Source: Naumannella cuiyingiana
GTDB taxonomy: Bacteria; Actinomycetota; Actinomycetes; Propionibacteriales; Propionibacteriaceae
Length of the DNA stretch: 64,000 bases
Direction: 5' to 3'
Assembly: GCF_013408305.1 (NCBI RefSeq)
Contig: NZ_JACBZS010000001.1
Span: 1,798,001-1,862,000 of the forward strand
Part shown: one piece after another, positions 7,311-18,424 of the stretch
How positions within the stretch are numbered: position 1 is the stretch's first letter
Layout of the letters: the number at the start of each line of letters is the position of its first letter
Made by a program: the position numbers and the translations under genes
Notes under the pieces: generated by a model
What the model saw: the letters and a program-made list of their open reading frames with translations, nothing else
Told to the model about the DNA's origin: nothing
The model's database searches: none

Positions 7311-8719
7311 ACCGCCCGCTGGATTCCGTCGCCCTCTTCCGCACGCCGACCACGGTGCCCGGGGTGGAGACGGTGTTCGCGCGGGATCGGGTTCCGCGCC
7401 CGCCCGGCCGGATCGACTGGGCGCTGGTCGTCGAGCTGCGTCGGCGTGCCGCACAGGAGATCACCGACCGGACCAGGGTCGCCGACGCCGGCGCCGACCG
7501 GGCGTTGACCGAGGACGATCGGCGCCAGCTCGGCGCGTCGGTGATCCGCGCGGTGGTCCGCGATCATGCCGAGCAGCGCAGTTATCTCGGCGAGGAGCTG
7601 TGGAGCGCGGCCGAGGAGGATGCCTATGTCGCGGCGCTGAGCGATGCGATCTTCGGCTACGGCCGGCTGCAGCCGCTGTTCGAGATCCCGGGCGCGGAGA
7701 ACATCGAGCTGAACGGCGCCGATTCGGTGATGGTGCAGTACGGCGACGGGCGGCGCGAGGCGCTGCCGCCCGTGGCCGACAGCGATGCCGAGCTGGTCGA
7801 GGCGATCCGCTTCCTCGGCGAACAGGCCACCCCGAGCCGGCCCTTCGACGACGCCCACCCGACGATGACCCTGGCCCTGGGTGATCGCTTCCGGTTGCAC
7901 GCCATCGGCTTCGGCCTGGCGTACCGGCCGTCGATCACGATCCGCCAGCACACGCTGACCGAGGTCACGCTGGAGGAGCTGGCGGCCGGCGGGATGATGA
8001 CGCCACAGGTCGCGGAGTTCCTGCGGCTGGCGGTGCTGGCCCGCAAGTCGATGGTGATCAGCGGTGATCAGGGCGCCGGCAAGACGACCCTGCTGCGGGC
8101 GTTGATCAACGCGATCCCGCCGACCGAACGCTTCGGCACGCTGGAGACGGACTACGAGTTGCTCACCCATCTGCGGCCGGAGCGGCACAATGTCGTCGCC
8201 CTGCAGGCCCGGGTGGGGATCGGCGAACAGCTCGACGGTCGCCGGCTGGGCGAGGTCACGGTCGCGGACCTGATGCCGGAGGCGCTGCGGCAGAACCTGT
8301 CGCGGATCGTCGTGGGCGAGGTACGCGGGGCCGAGGCCGGCGCGATGTTCGAGGCGATGACGGCGGGCGCCGGGACATTGAGCACGACCCACTCCCACTC
8401 GGCGGCCTCGACCATGGACCGGCTCGCCTCGCGGGTCGCCCAGGGCGGCGTCGTCGGGATCGACGAGGCGTACCGCCAGATCGCCCACAACGTGTCCTTG
8501 CTGATCCACGTCCAGTTGATCGACGACACCTGGCGCGGCGGCGCCCGGCACCGGTTCATCTCCGAGATCCGACAGGTCACCGGCGCCATCGACGGCGACC
8601 GGCCCGCGACCCACCTGACCTGGCTGGCCCGCGGGACCGGTGCCGACGGGGCCGGCTTCAGCCCGGACCCGTCACTGCTCGCCGAGCTGGCGCCCTACCG
8701 GGGCGGAGGCCCGGCATGA
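7307..8719 (+). CDS. cpaF: Tad/Flp pilus assembly ATPase CpaF (TadA)
   Basis: 470 residues of the type II/IV secretion ATPase family. Walker A is SGDQGAGKTTLL near residue 252, Walker B RIVVGEVRGAEA near 332, and the His-box-like STTHSHSA near 361. The N-terminal domain carries the CpaF-type stretch ENIELNGADSVMV. The hexamer drives pilin polymerisation at the inner face of the membrane with TadB/TadC, encoded directly downstream. The start overlaps the CpaE-like gene (ATGA) and the stop overlaps tadB. Confidence 0.92.
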   Translation: MNRPLDSVALFRTPTTVPGVETVFARDRVPRPPGRIDWALVVELRRRAAQEITDRTRVADAGADRALTEDDRRQLGASVIRAVVRDHAEQRSYLGEELWSAAEEDAYVAALSDAIFGYGRLQPLFEIPGAENIELNGADSVMVQYGDGRREALPPVADSDAELVEAIRFLGEQATPSRPFDDAHPTMTLALGDRFRLHAIGFGLAYRPSITIRQHTLTEVTLEELAAGGMMTPQVAEFLRLAVLARKSMVISGDQGAGKTTLLRALINAIPPTERFGTLETDYELLTHLRPERHNVVALQARVGIGEQLDGRRLGEVTVADLMPEALRQNLSRIVVGEVRGAEAGAMFEAMTAGAGTLSTTHSHSAASTMDRLASRVAQGGVVGIDEAYRQIAHNVSLLIHVQLIDDTWRGGARHRFISEIRQVTGAIDGDRPATHLTWLARGTGADGAGFSPDPSLLAELAPYRGGGPA

Positions 8720-9612
8720 GCGCGGTGCTGGTCGGCGTCTGCGGCGCGTTGGTGGCCGCCGGACTGGTGGCGGTGATCGCCGGTCTGCGGCGTACCCACA
8801 TCGCACCCCCGGCCCAGCGGCTGAGCCTCGAGCAGCGCTGGGCCCGGGCCACCCGACGACCGCCCGGGGCCGCGGGCCGGCGCCGCGATCGGCTGCTGGG
8901 CGCGGGCCTGCTGCTCGGGCTGGTGGTCTTCGCGATCACGGGCTGGGTGCTCGCGGTGCCGCTGGTCCCGCTGGTGGTGTTGGTGGTGCCGTACCTGTTG
9001 GGTACGCCGGCGCAGCGCGACATCATCATGATGGAGGCCCTCGATCGCTGGGTCCGGACCTTGGCCACGCTGATCCCGACGGGCAAATCGGTGGTCGATG
9101 CTGTCCGCGCCGGTCGCCGTCAGGTGCCCGAGGCGATCGCGCCGGAGGTGGAGCGGCTGATCGGCCGGCTCGACGACCGTTGGGCGCCGGAGGCCGCGCT
9201 GCGGGCGATGGCCGACGATCTGGACAGTCCGGACGCCGATTCCGTCGTCGCCGCCCTGATGCTGGCGACCCGGCGGGGCGGGACGGGCGCGACCGCCACC
9301 CTGAAGGCGCTCTCGGACAGCATCCAGGACCGGCTGCGGGCCCGCCGCGAGATCGAGGCCGAGCGCGCGAAGCCCCGCGTGGTGGTGCGCCAGGTGACCA
9401 TGATCACGCTGATCGTGTTGGGCGCGTCGCTGTTGTTCGGGCGCGACTTCCTCGCCCCCTATGCCACCCAGATCGGCCAGTTGATCTTCGCCGGACTGGT
9501 GGCCGCCTATCTCGGCTCGATGGTGATGTTGCGCCGGCTGACCAATCCGCCGCGGCGCGACCGGATCCTGGTCCGGCGCGGGTCCGACCGCGAGGCGGTG
9601 AGCGCACCGTGA
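8716..9612 (+). CDS. tadB: TadB-like type II secretion F-domain protein
   Basis: 298 residues. TM segments lie near the N-terminus (two, about 1-20 and 55-95), followed by a cytosolic T2SSF domain with ALDRWVRTLATLIPTGKSV and later ADDLDSPDADSVVAALML, and two C-terminal TM segments (about 220-275). TadB forms the membrane platform on which CpaF acts. It overlaps cpaF by 4 bp and tadC by 4 bp (GTGA). Confidence 0.85.
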   Translation: MSAVLVGVCGALVAAGLVAVIAGLRRTHIAPPAQRLSLEQRWARATRRPPGAAGRRRDRLLGAGLLLGLVVFAITGWVLAVPLVPLVVLVVPYLLGTPAQRDIIMMEALDRWVRTLATLIPTGKSVVDAVRAGRRQVPEAIAPEVERLIGRLDDRWAPEAALRAMADDLDSPDADSVVAALMLATRRGGTGATATLKALSDSIQDRLRARREIEAERAKPRVVVRQVTMITLIVLGASLLFGRDFLAPYATQIGQLIFAGLVAAYLGSMVMLRRLTNPPRRDRILVRRGSDREAVSAP

Positions 9613-10508
9613 CGACGACCCTGGGCCTGATCGTGCTCTGCGGCGCCGTGGTCGCAGCGGGTGGCTGGCTGTTGCTGCGCGGCCTGGTCCCGGCCCAGCC
9701 GAGGCTCGGTGATGTCCTCGCCCGGCTGGACGATGCCCCGCTCGCCCGCGCGGAGGCACCGGCCTCGGCCGAGGCGGAGAGCCGCTCCGCGCGGCTGGGT
9801 GGCTGGTTGCACCGCCGTGGCTGGCTGCCGCTCGGCGAGGGCCAGCGCAGGATGCTGGAGCTGCAGGGCAAGACGATCGCCGAGTACGGGGCAGACAAGC
9901 TGATCATGGCGGGCCTGGGTCTGGTCACGCCGGTGATCGTCGGCGCGTTGCTGGGCTCGATGCTGGGCTGGGCCGCTCCGGTGCCGGTGGCCGCCGGCAT
10001 CGTCGGCGCGGTGGTCGGCTGGTTCGTACCGGATCTGCTGCTGCGGCGTGGGGCGGCGGTCGCCCGGGCGGGTGCCGGTGAGGCCCTGTTCACCTTCTTC
10101 GATCTGGTCGTCCTGGAGCGGATGGCCAATCTGTCGGCGACCCAGGCGGTGACGACGGCGGCGGCGGTGTCCGACGCACCGTTGTTCGACCGCGTCCGGA
10201 CGGCGCTGAGCCGGGCACGGTTGCAGCAGCAGGCACCGTGGGACGAGTTGCGCCGCCTCGCGAACCGGCTGAACCTGCCCGAGCTGGGCGACATCGCCGA
10301 CGTCATGCAGCTCGACGAGTCCGGTGCGGCCTTGACCGAGACGCTGCGTGCGCGGGTACGCGAGCTGCGCGATGCCCATCTCACCGTGTCCCGGATCGCG
10401 GCACACGAGGTGTCGGAGCGGATGACGGTCTACATGGTGCTGCCCGCGATGATCTTCGGCCTGATCTTCCTCACCCCGCCGCTGATGCGGCTCGTCGGGT
10501 TGGCGTGA
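9609..10508 (+). CDS. tadC: TadC-like type II secretion F-domain protein
   Basis: 299 residues from the GTG at 9609, inside the tadB stop. An N-terminal TM, a central pair of TM segments (about 100-145), a T2SSF cytosolic domain with TFFDLVVLERMANLSATQAV, and a C-terminal TM ending IFLTPPLMRLVGLA. The frame is open far upstream, but that stretch is the shadow of tadB. Pairs with TadB as the second platform protein. Confidence 0.85.
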   Translation: MTTTLGLIVLCGAVVAAGGWLLLRGLVPAQPRLGDVLARLDDAPLARAEAPASAEAESRSARLGGWLHRRGWLPLGEGQRRMLELQGKTIAEYGADKLIMAGLGLVTPVIVGALLGSMLGWAAPVPVAAGIVGAVVGWFVPDLLLRRGAAVARAGAGEALFTFFDLVVLERMANLSATQAVTTAAAVSDAPLFDRVRTALSRARLQQQAPWDELRRLANRLNLPELGDIADVMQLDESGAALTETLRARVRELRDAHLTVSRIAAHEVSERMTVYMVLPAMIFGLIFLTPPLMRLVGLA

Positions 10509-10605
10509 ACGATGCCTGCTCCCGCCCGACTCCTGCACCGACCGGCCGATCGCCGCAACGCCCATCACCGGACCATCCACCGCACGAACGACGAAGGGAA
10601 CCGAC

Positions 10606-10794
10606 ATGATCGACAAGACCAGGCAGTTGCTGACGCTGATGCTGGTGCTCTGCACCACCCCGGCGCCCCGGCGAGACGAGCGCGGGCTCTCCCAGTCCAC
10701 GGAGAATGCCATCCTGCTGGCCGGCGCCGTCACCATCGCCACCCTGGTGATCACCGCGGTCTATGCCTACGTGAACGGCCGGATGCCCAAGTAG
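10606..10794 (+). CDS. Small Flp-pilin-like membrane peptide
   Basis: 62 residues with AAGGGA before the ATG. A charged leader ends in RRDERG, followed by LSQSTENAILLAGAVTIATL, a type IV pilin-like hydrophobic helix with a Glu near its start, and a short polar tail NGRMPK. Its place after tadC matches flp genes. The Glu lies six residues after the Gly rather than the canonical five, so either cleavage is shifted or this is a pilin relative. It is the only pilin candidate in the locus. Confidence 0.65.
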   Translation: MIDKTRQLLTLMLVLCTTPAPRRDERGLSQSTENAILLAGAVTIATLVITAVYAYVNGRMPK

Positions 10795-10831
10795 CGCAGG
10801 GGTCTCGGACCTCCGCACCGGAGGATCGACC

Positions 10832-13636
10832 ATGATGCGGGCGCTGCGCGGCCTGGGCTCGGCGCTGCTGCTGGGCGCGCTGCTGGCCGGCGTACCGGCC
10901 CTGTTGGTCCGGATCGGGCGCTGGCCCCAGCTCGGTTGGCGAGACCTGCTCCGTCCCGACGACGGCAGCCTGCTGTTGGGCGCCCTGACCGCGGGTGCGT
11001 GGGCGGCCTGGCTGGTGATCGCCGCGCTGGTGCTCGTCGAGATCGTCAATGCCGTGGCCGGATTGCGCATCCGGCTGCCGGGGGTGGCGGGGCCGCAGCG
11101 GTGGGTCGCGGGCCTGGTGCTCAGCGTCGCGGCCCTGATCGGGTCCAATCATCCCGCCCAGGCCGCACCCCCGCCGGCGGCGCCGGCCGCTCCCGCGGCA
11201 CCCGCCGGCGAGGCCGGACAGGCCGCCGACCGCGACGAGCGCGCGGCCCCGCAGACGTCGCGCTGGGCGACCCATCGCGTGCAGCGCGGAGACACCTTGT
11301 GGGATCTCGCGGAGCGCTACTACCGCGACGGGATGGCGTGGCAGCGGATCCGCGACGCCAATGCCGACCTGATCGACGACCCCGACGAGCTGGAGATCGG
11401 CTGGCGGCTGGTGCTGCCGGGCGTGACCGCCGAGGCGGACGGGAACGACGGCCGACCCGCGGATCGCGGCCAACAGGAAGACGCCGATCGCCGCGGGGCG
11501 TCGGGGGAGCGGAGCGAACCCGCGGCCCAACCGCGCCGGCCGATCAGCGATCCCGGTGCCGGGCCCGCGTCCCGGCGAGCGGCGGAGCCCGCCGGGCGGC
11601 CGACCCCGGTCGGCGAGCCGGCGGCGGAGGCGGCCCTGGCCGGGGTTCCGGCGCCGGAGCTGGCCCGGGCCGGCGCTCCGGCGGCAGGCGTCGCGGTGGG
11701 TGCCTCCGCGCTGTTGGCGGCGGGCGTGGTGGGCACGGTGGCGCTGCGCCGGGCCCGCCAGCTCGCCGAGCGGGCACCGGGTCGTCGGCTGCCCGACCCC
11801 GGCGCAGCCGCGCGGCGGGTGGAGGCGGCCCTCGGTCAGCGGCAGCGGCCGAACCTGCTGCGCCGGGTCGACGCCGCGGTGCGGGAGGCCACCGCCACCC
11901 TCGGGACCGGCTCCCGAGTGCGCCTGGACCGCGTGCTGGTGGCCGGCCCCGCCGCCGCGGAGGATCGGGCGGGTGCGATCACGATGATCTTCGACGCGCC
12001 GCCGGGCCCCCCGCCGCCGGGCTGGCTGGCCGACGGGTCGGCTTGGCAGTGCCCCGCCGGGCACGAGCCCAGCCCCGCCCCCCGGCAGCCCACCCGGTGG
12101 CCGGCGCTGGCCTGCATCGGCTGGGTTTCCGATGGATCGATGCTCATGGTCGACCTGGAGTCCCGGCCGCTGCTGAACCTGGGCGCGGCCCGCCGTGACG
12201 CCTCGGGCGCCGAGGTGGCCGAGGACTTCCGCGCGGCCCTGATGCTCGAACTGACCTGCGCGCCCTGGTCGGAGCAGGCGCGAGTGATCATGATCGGCGG
12301 CGACACCGATTTCGTCACCGCGCTGGGGGAGCCGCATGCGGCGGCCGCGTCCGACCTGGCCGAGGTCACGCCCTGGCTGCGCCGGTTGATCATGGAACGC
12401 CGGGCGGCCGGCGGCGGGATCGCCCAGCGCGCCGACCCCGACCGGGCCGATGCCTGGCAGCCGGTCGTGCTGCTCTTCGCCCGGCCGCTGGGAGCCCGCG
12501 GCCTCGGTGAGTTGCGAGAGCTGCTCGCCGACGCGCGAGGGCTGGGCGTCAGTGCCGTCTGCCTGGGCGAGCCCGACGAACCGCTGGTCGATGTCGGCGG
12601 TCGACCGGCGGACTGGTTCGGCACCGACTTCGCACCGCAGCTCATCGACCGCTCGGTCCGCGCCGGCGTCACCGCGCTGCTGGCGGCGAGTCGGGATCCC
12701 GCCGCCGACCGTGCCTGGTGGTGGGCCGACGACACCGCAGCACCCGACCGCCACACCACAGCACCCGACCGCCACGACACCGAGTCGGCGGGCGCCCGGA
12801 TCACCTGGCTTCGTCCGCCGGGCGATCGGGCTCAAGATCATTCCGCCAGCTCCACGCCGAGCCAGGAGGCGTCTGCCGTGAACGACCCGCCCGCGCATTC
12901 CTCGTCTCCCGCCGCCCCGGTGGTCGGCCTGCTCGGGCCGGTGCGACTCACGGGGACGACCGGCGTACCGCCGAGCCGGGCGGGCCGCCAGTGCGTCGAG
13001 TACGCGGCCTGGTTGCTGGAGCATCCGGGCGCGACCGGGCAGGAGATGGCCGCGGGCCTGCTGGTCGCCGAGGGGACGCGGCGCTCCAACATGAGCCGGC
13101 TGCGGCTGTGGCTCGGGCACGACGCGGACGGGCTGGCGTACCTGCCGGAGGCGTATTCCGGGCGCATCGAGCTGCATCCGGATGTCACCTCGGACTGGCT
13201 GCGCCTGCAGGCGTTGCTGGTGATCGGCGTCAACCGGGCCGCCGACGGCGCCCTGCGCGCGGCGCTGGAGCTGGTCCGCGGTGCGCCGCTGGCCGATGCG
13301 GCCCCCGGTCAGTGGACCTGGGCCGAGGAGCTGCGTACCGACATGTGTTCCATGATCAGGGACGCGGCCCACGTGCTGGCCGAACGCGCGCTGGCCGGCG
13401 GCGACCATGCCACCGCGCGCTGGGCGTGCGAGCGTGGACTGCTGGCCGCCGAGGAGGACGAGCGGCTGCTCTGCCTGCGGCTGCAGATCGAGCACGACAC
13501 CGGCAACGCGCTGGACGCCGAGCGGCTGGCGCTGCGGATGACCCGGCACGCCCGCGCGCTGGGCGTCGACCTGTCCGACGACACGGTCGCCGTGATCCAG
13601 CGGGTGCTCGAGGGGCGGCCGCGCCGGCGCGCCTGA
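10832..13636 (+). CDS. LysM and BTAD domain membrane protein of the Tad locus
   Basis: 934 residues with GGAGG before tandem ATGs. Three hydrophobic segments in the first 110 residues, an Ala/Pro linker, a LysM domain at about 148-196 (HRVQRGDTLWDLAERYY), a long Pro/Ala region, a further TM near 286-310, a large domain of unknown role, and a C-terminal bacterial transcriptional activator (BTAD) domain with an OmpR-like winged helix from about 696. Such proteins accompany actinobacterial Tad operons. The LysM suggests peptidoglycan contact; the BTAD could be a scaffold or regulator. A 21-bp tandem duplication at 12732-12773 lengthens the linker. Confidence 0.75.
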   Translation: MMRALRGLGSALLLGALLAGVPALLVRIGRWPQLGWRDLLRPDDGSLLLGALTAGAWAAWLVIAALVLVEIVNAVAGLRIRLPGVAGPQRWVAGLVLSVAALIGSNHPAQAAPPPAAPAAPAAPAGEAGQAADRDERAAPQTSRWATHRVQRGDTLWDLAERYYRDGMAWQRIRDANADLIDDPDELEIGWRLVLPGVTAEADGNDGRPADRGQQEDADRRGASGERSEPAAQPRRPISDPGAGPASRRAAEPAGRPTPVGEPAAEAALAGVPAPELARAGAPAAGVAVGASALLAAGVVGTVALRRARQLAERAPGRRLPDPGAAARRVEAALGQRQRPNLLRRVDAAVREATATLGTGSRVRLDRVLVAGPAAAEDRAGAITMIFDAPPGPPPPGWLADGSAWQCPAGHEPSPAPRQPTRWPALACIGWVSDGSMLMVDLESRPLLNLGAARRDASGAEVAEDFRAALMLELTCAPWSEQARVIMIGGDTDFVTALGEPHAAAASDLAEVTPWLRRLIMERRAAGGGIAQRADPDRADAWQPVVLLFARPLGARGLGELRELLADARGLGVSAVCLGEPDEPLVDVGGRPADWFGTDFAPQLIDRSVRAGVTALLAASRDPAADRAWWWADDTAAPDRHTTAPDRHDTESAGARITWLRPPGDRAQDHSASSTPSQEASAVNDPPAHSSSPAAPVVGLLGPVRLTGTTGVPPSRAGRQCVEYAAWLLEHPGATGQEMAAGLLVAEGTRRSNMSRLRLWLGHDADGLAYLPEAYSGRIELHPDVTSDWLRLQALLVIGVNRAADGALRAALELVRGAPLADAAPGQWTWAEELRTDMCSMIRDAAHVLAERALAGGDHATARWACERGLLAAEEDERLLCLRLQIEHDTGNALDAERLALRMTRHARALGVDLSDDTVAVIQRVLEGRPRRRA
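12732..12773 (+). repeat. 21-bp tandem duplication inside the LysM-BTAD gene
   Basis: Two adjacent 21-bp units (12732-12752 and 12753-12773) differ at one base and are followed by a partial third. In frame they encode repeated TAPDRH. They sit in the low-complexity linker before the BTAD domain, so length change should be tolerated. Confidence 0.7.
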
Positions 13637-13649
13637 CCGGCGGTCGCGG

Positions 13650-15071
13650 CTACTCGGCCCGCGCCTGCCGGTCCGTCCCGCGCGTACCCCAGTCCTCGGT
13701 GCGGTCGCGCAGGGTGCGGTACGCCGCCAGCACCTCGGGCGTCGGCTCGGCGGTGAAGGTCTGCACGGACGGTTGCGGCCAATCCGGCGGCGCGTCGGTG
13801 CCGGCGAGCGCCCAGGCGGCCTGGCGGGCCGCGCCGCGCGCGACGTACTCGCCGTCCTCGGGCAGTGACACCGCGAGTTGCAGGATCGCCGGAGCCAGCT
13901 CGCGCACCGCCGGGGAGCGGGTCGCCCCGCCGACCATCAGCACCTCCCGGGTGCTCGATCCCGTCGCCGCGTCCAGCGCGGCCACCGCATCGGCGACCGA
14001 GCAGAGCATCGCCTCGATCGCGGCGCGCGCCAGGTCCTCACGCGACGAGGCCGAGGTCAGCCCCTGCAGGGTGCCGTGCGCGTCGGGGCGGTTCGGTGTG
14101 CGCTCGCCGTCCAGATAGGGCAGCAGCGTCAGCCCGTTGGCGCCGGGCGGTGCGGCGAGCGCGAGGCTCGACAGTCCCGCATGATCAACATCGAGCAGCC
14201 GGGCCGCGAGCTGCAGGATCCGGGCACAGTTCAGCGTGACCGCGATCGGCAACCAGCGGCCGGTCGCGTCGGCGAACCCGGCGACCATGCCCGACTCGTC
14301 GGCCACCGGCCGCTCGGCCACCGTCGTCGCCACGCCCGAGGTGCCGAGCGAGATCAGCACCTGGCCCGGCCGCAGCCCCAGCCCCAGCGCGGCCGCGGCG
14401 TTGTCGCCCGCCCCGGCGCCCAGCAGGATCCCGTCGCGGGTCTGTCCGGCGACCGCATTCGGCGCCAGGATCTCCGGCAACCGCGGCTCGTGCCCGAGCG
14501 CCATGGTCGCGAGCTCGGGATCCCAGCCGTTCAGGGCGGGCGAGAAGTACCCGGTGCCCGAGGCGTCCGAACGATCCGTGATCAACTTCTCCGGATCGGA
14601 CTGCAGCCGCCAGGTCAGGTAGTCGTGCGGCAGCAGCACGGCCGCCGTTTGCTCGGCCGCCTCCGGCTCGTTGTCCCGCAACCAGCGCAGCTTGGTGGAG
14701 GTGATGCTCTGCACCAGCACGCTGCCGGTACGCCGGGCGCACTCCGCCGGCCCGCCCAGCTCCTTGATCAATTCAACGGCCTGGGGTGCGGAACGGACGT
14801 CGTTCCAGAGCAGCGCCGGGCGCACCACCTCGCCGCGTTGATCAAGGCAGATCATCCCGTGCTGTTGACCACCGACGGCCGCCGCCCGCGCCCCGGCCAG
14901 CAGCGGGGCGGCCGCGGTGGCGAATGCCTCGTCCCAGGCGCGGGGATCGACCTCCGTGCCGTCCGGATGCGGCGCCTGCCGCTGCTCCAGCAGGGTGCCG
15001 TCGGCGGCATCGAAGAGCAGGGCCTTGGTCGACTGCGTCGATGAGTCCACCCCGAGCACCCGGTCCGCCAT
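13650..15071 (-). CDS. xylB: Xylulokinase (FGGY family)
   Basis: 473 residues from the ATG at 15071, preceded by GAAGGAG; the frame is open upstream but lacks family sequence. N-terminal phosphate-binding loop [17 protein letters not shown], the xylulokinase-type [11 protein letters not shown], and the C-terminal [16 protein letters not shown] of FGGY kinases. Phosphorylates D-xylulose (or a related ketose) with ATP, feeding the pentose phosphate pathway. It converges on the tad operon and is divergent from furA. No xylose isomerase is nearby; the mannitol/fructuronate-type dehydrogenase at 28246 could supply a ketose, but is not linked. Confidence 0.85.
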   Translation of the reverse strand: MADRVLGVDSSTQSTKALLFDAADGTLLEQRQAPHPDGTEVDPRAWDEAFATAAAPLLAGARAAAVGGQQHGMICLDQRGEVVRPALLWNDVRSAPQAVELIKELGGPAECARRTGSVLVQSITSTKLRWLRDNEPEAAEQTAAVLLPHDYLTWRLQSDPEKLITDRSDASGTGYFSPALNGWDPELATMALGHEPRLPEILAPNAVAGQTRDGILLGAGAGDNAAAALGLGLRPGQVLISLGTSGVATTVAERPVADESGMVAGFADATGRWLPIAVTLNCARILQLAARLLDVDHAGLSSLALAAPPGANGLTLLPYLDGERTPNRPDAHGTLQGLTSASSREDLARAAIEAMLCSVADAVAALDAATGSSTREVLMVGGATRSPAVRELAPAILQLAVSLPEDGEYVARGAARQAAWALAGTDAPPDWPQPSVQTFTAEPTPEVLAAYRTLRDRTEDWGTRGTDRQARAE

Positions 15072-15155
15072 GGCCACCGCTCCTTCGTCGCTGCCGCAGT
15101 CAACGTGACGAGACAGTACTGGAGGACGCGCCGGGGGTGCCAGCGCCGCCACGGT

Positions 15156-15167
15156 GTCATCGATGAC
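15156..15167. promoter_or_regulatory. Perfect 12-bp palindrome between xylB and furA
   Basis: GTCATCGATGAC lies in the 180-bp divergent gap. It is a candidate operator for xylB or furA; the cognate regulator is unknown. Confidence 0.3.
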
Positions 15168-15211
15168 CCGCCGCGACGGGGCCGGAGTGGGAGATCGAGC
15201 CCGCCGCCGCA

Positions 15212-15235
15212 GTTTCTTGACCGCGTCCAGAAAAC
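15212..15235. promoter_or_regulatory. Candidate FurA operator
   Basis: GTTTCT at 15212-15217 and AGAAAAC at 15229-15235 form an imperfect inverted repeat in an A/T-rich patch 17 bp before the furA start. TTGACC (15217-15222) inside it could be the -35. FurA autorepression from such a site is known in actinobacteria; here it is inferred. Confidence 0.35.
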
Positions 15236-15251
15236 CCGGCAGGGTTGGGAC

Positions 15252-17983
<2,732 letters not shown>

Positions 17984-18002
17984 TCGGGGGGTACGCGAGG
18001 CG

Positions 18003-18044
18003 AATCGGCAGCCGCGAGCGTTACTCCGTTCGCGGCTGCCGGTT
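18003..18044 (+). terminator. Hairpin terminator after katG
   Basis: Stem 18003-18017 with 18030-18044, 15 bp with one G-U pair, loop of 12 nt, 20 bp past the katG stop. There is no U-tract. The right arm is part of the 26-nt motif that recurs at 28017 and 35964. Confidence 0.65.
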
Positions 18045-18065
18045 CGGCTCGCGTATGGGTGATTG

Positions 18066-18383
18066 GCCTCTGCCCGGGCCTTGCGCCGAAAGCGACCACT
18101 CGCCCGGGTTGTGGTCGGCCTCTGCCCGGGCCTTGTGCCGATATCGACCGTTCGCCCGGGTTGTGGTCGAGGTTCGGTGCTCCGGCTAGCCCTCCCGCCG
18201 AAAGCGACCACTTGCCCGGGTTGTGGTCGGCCTCTGCCCGGGACTTGCGCCGATATCGACCGCTCGCCCGGGTTTTGGTCGGGGTTCGGTGCTCCGGCTA
18301 GCCCTCCCGCCGAAAGCGACCACTCGCTCGGGTATCGGTCGGGGTTCGGCGCCATTGCCCGCCAGAAGCCGGGCGAGTGGTCG
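18066..18383. repeat. Higher-order tandem repeat block between katG and the helicase gene
   Basis: Five units of a CGACCAC-like arm, TCGCCCGGG-like middle and GTGGTCG-like arm start at 18093, 18145, 18205, 18257 and 18317, so spacing alternates 52 and 60 bp and gives a 112-bp super-repeat. Units alternate GAAAGCGACCAC and GATATCGACCG. A sixth, inverted copy is at about 18370-18383. Most units can form a small hairpin. This fills most of the 441-bp gap 17984-18424, where I see no gene. Confidence 0.85.
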
Positions 18384-18424
18384 CTATCGGCGGAGCCGGT
18401 ACGCGGCGAGAGCGGGCGTCGCCG

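Noticed and set aside
18066-18383. Possible CRISPR array
   Set aside because: Spacers are not unique, units alternate in length and sequence, one is inverted, and no cas gene is nearby.
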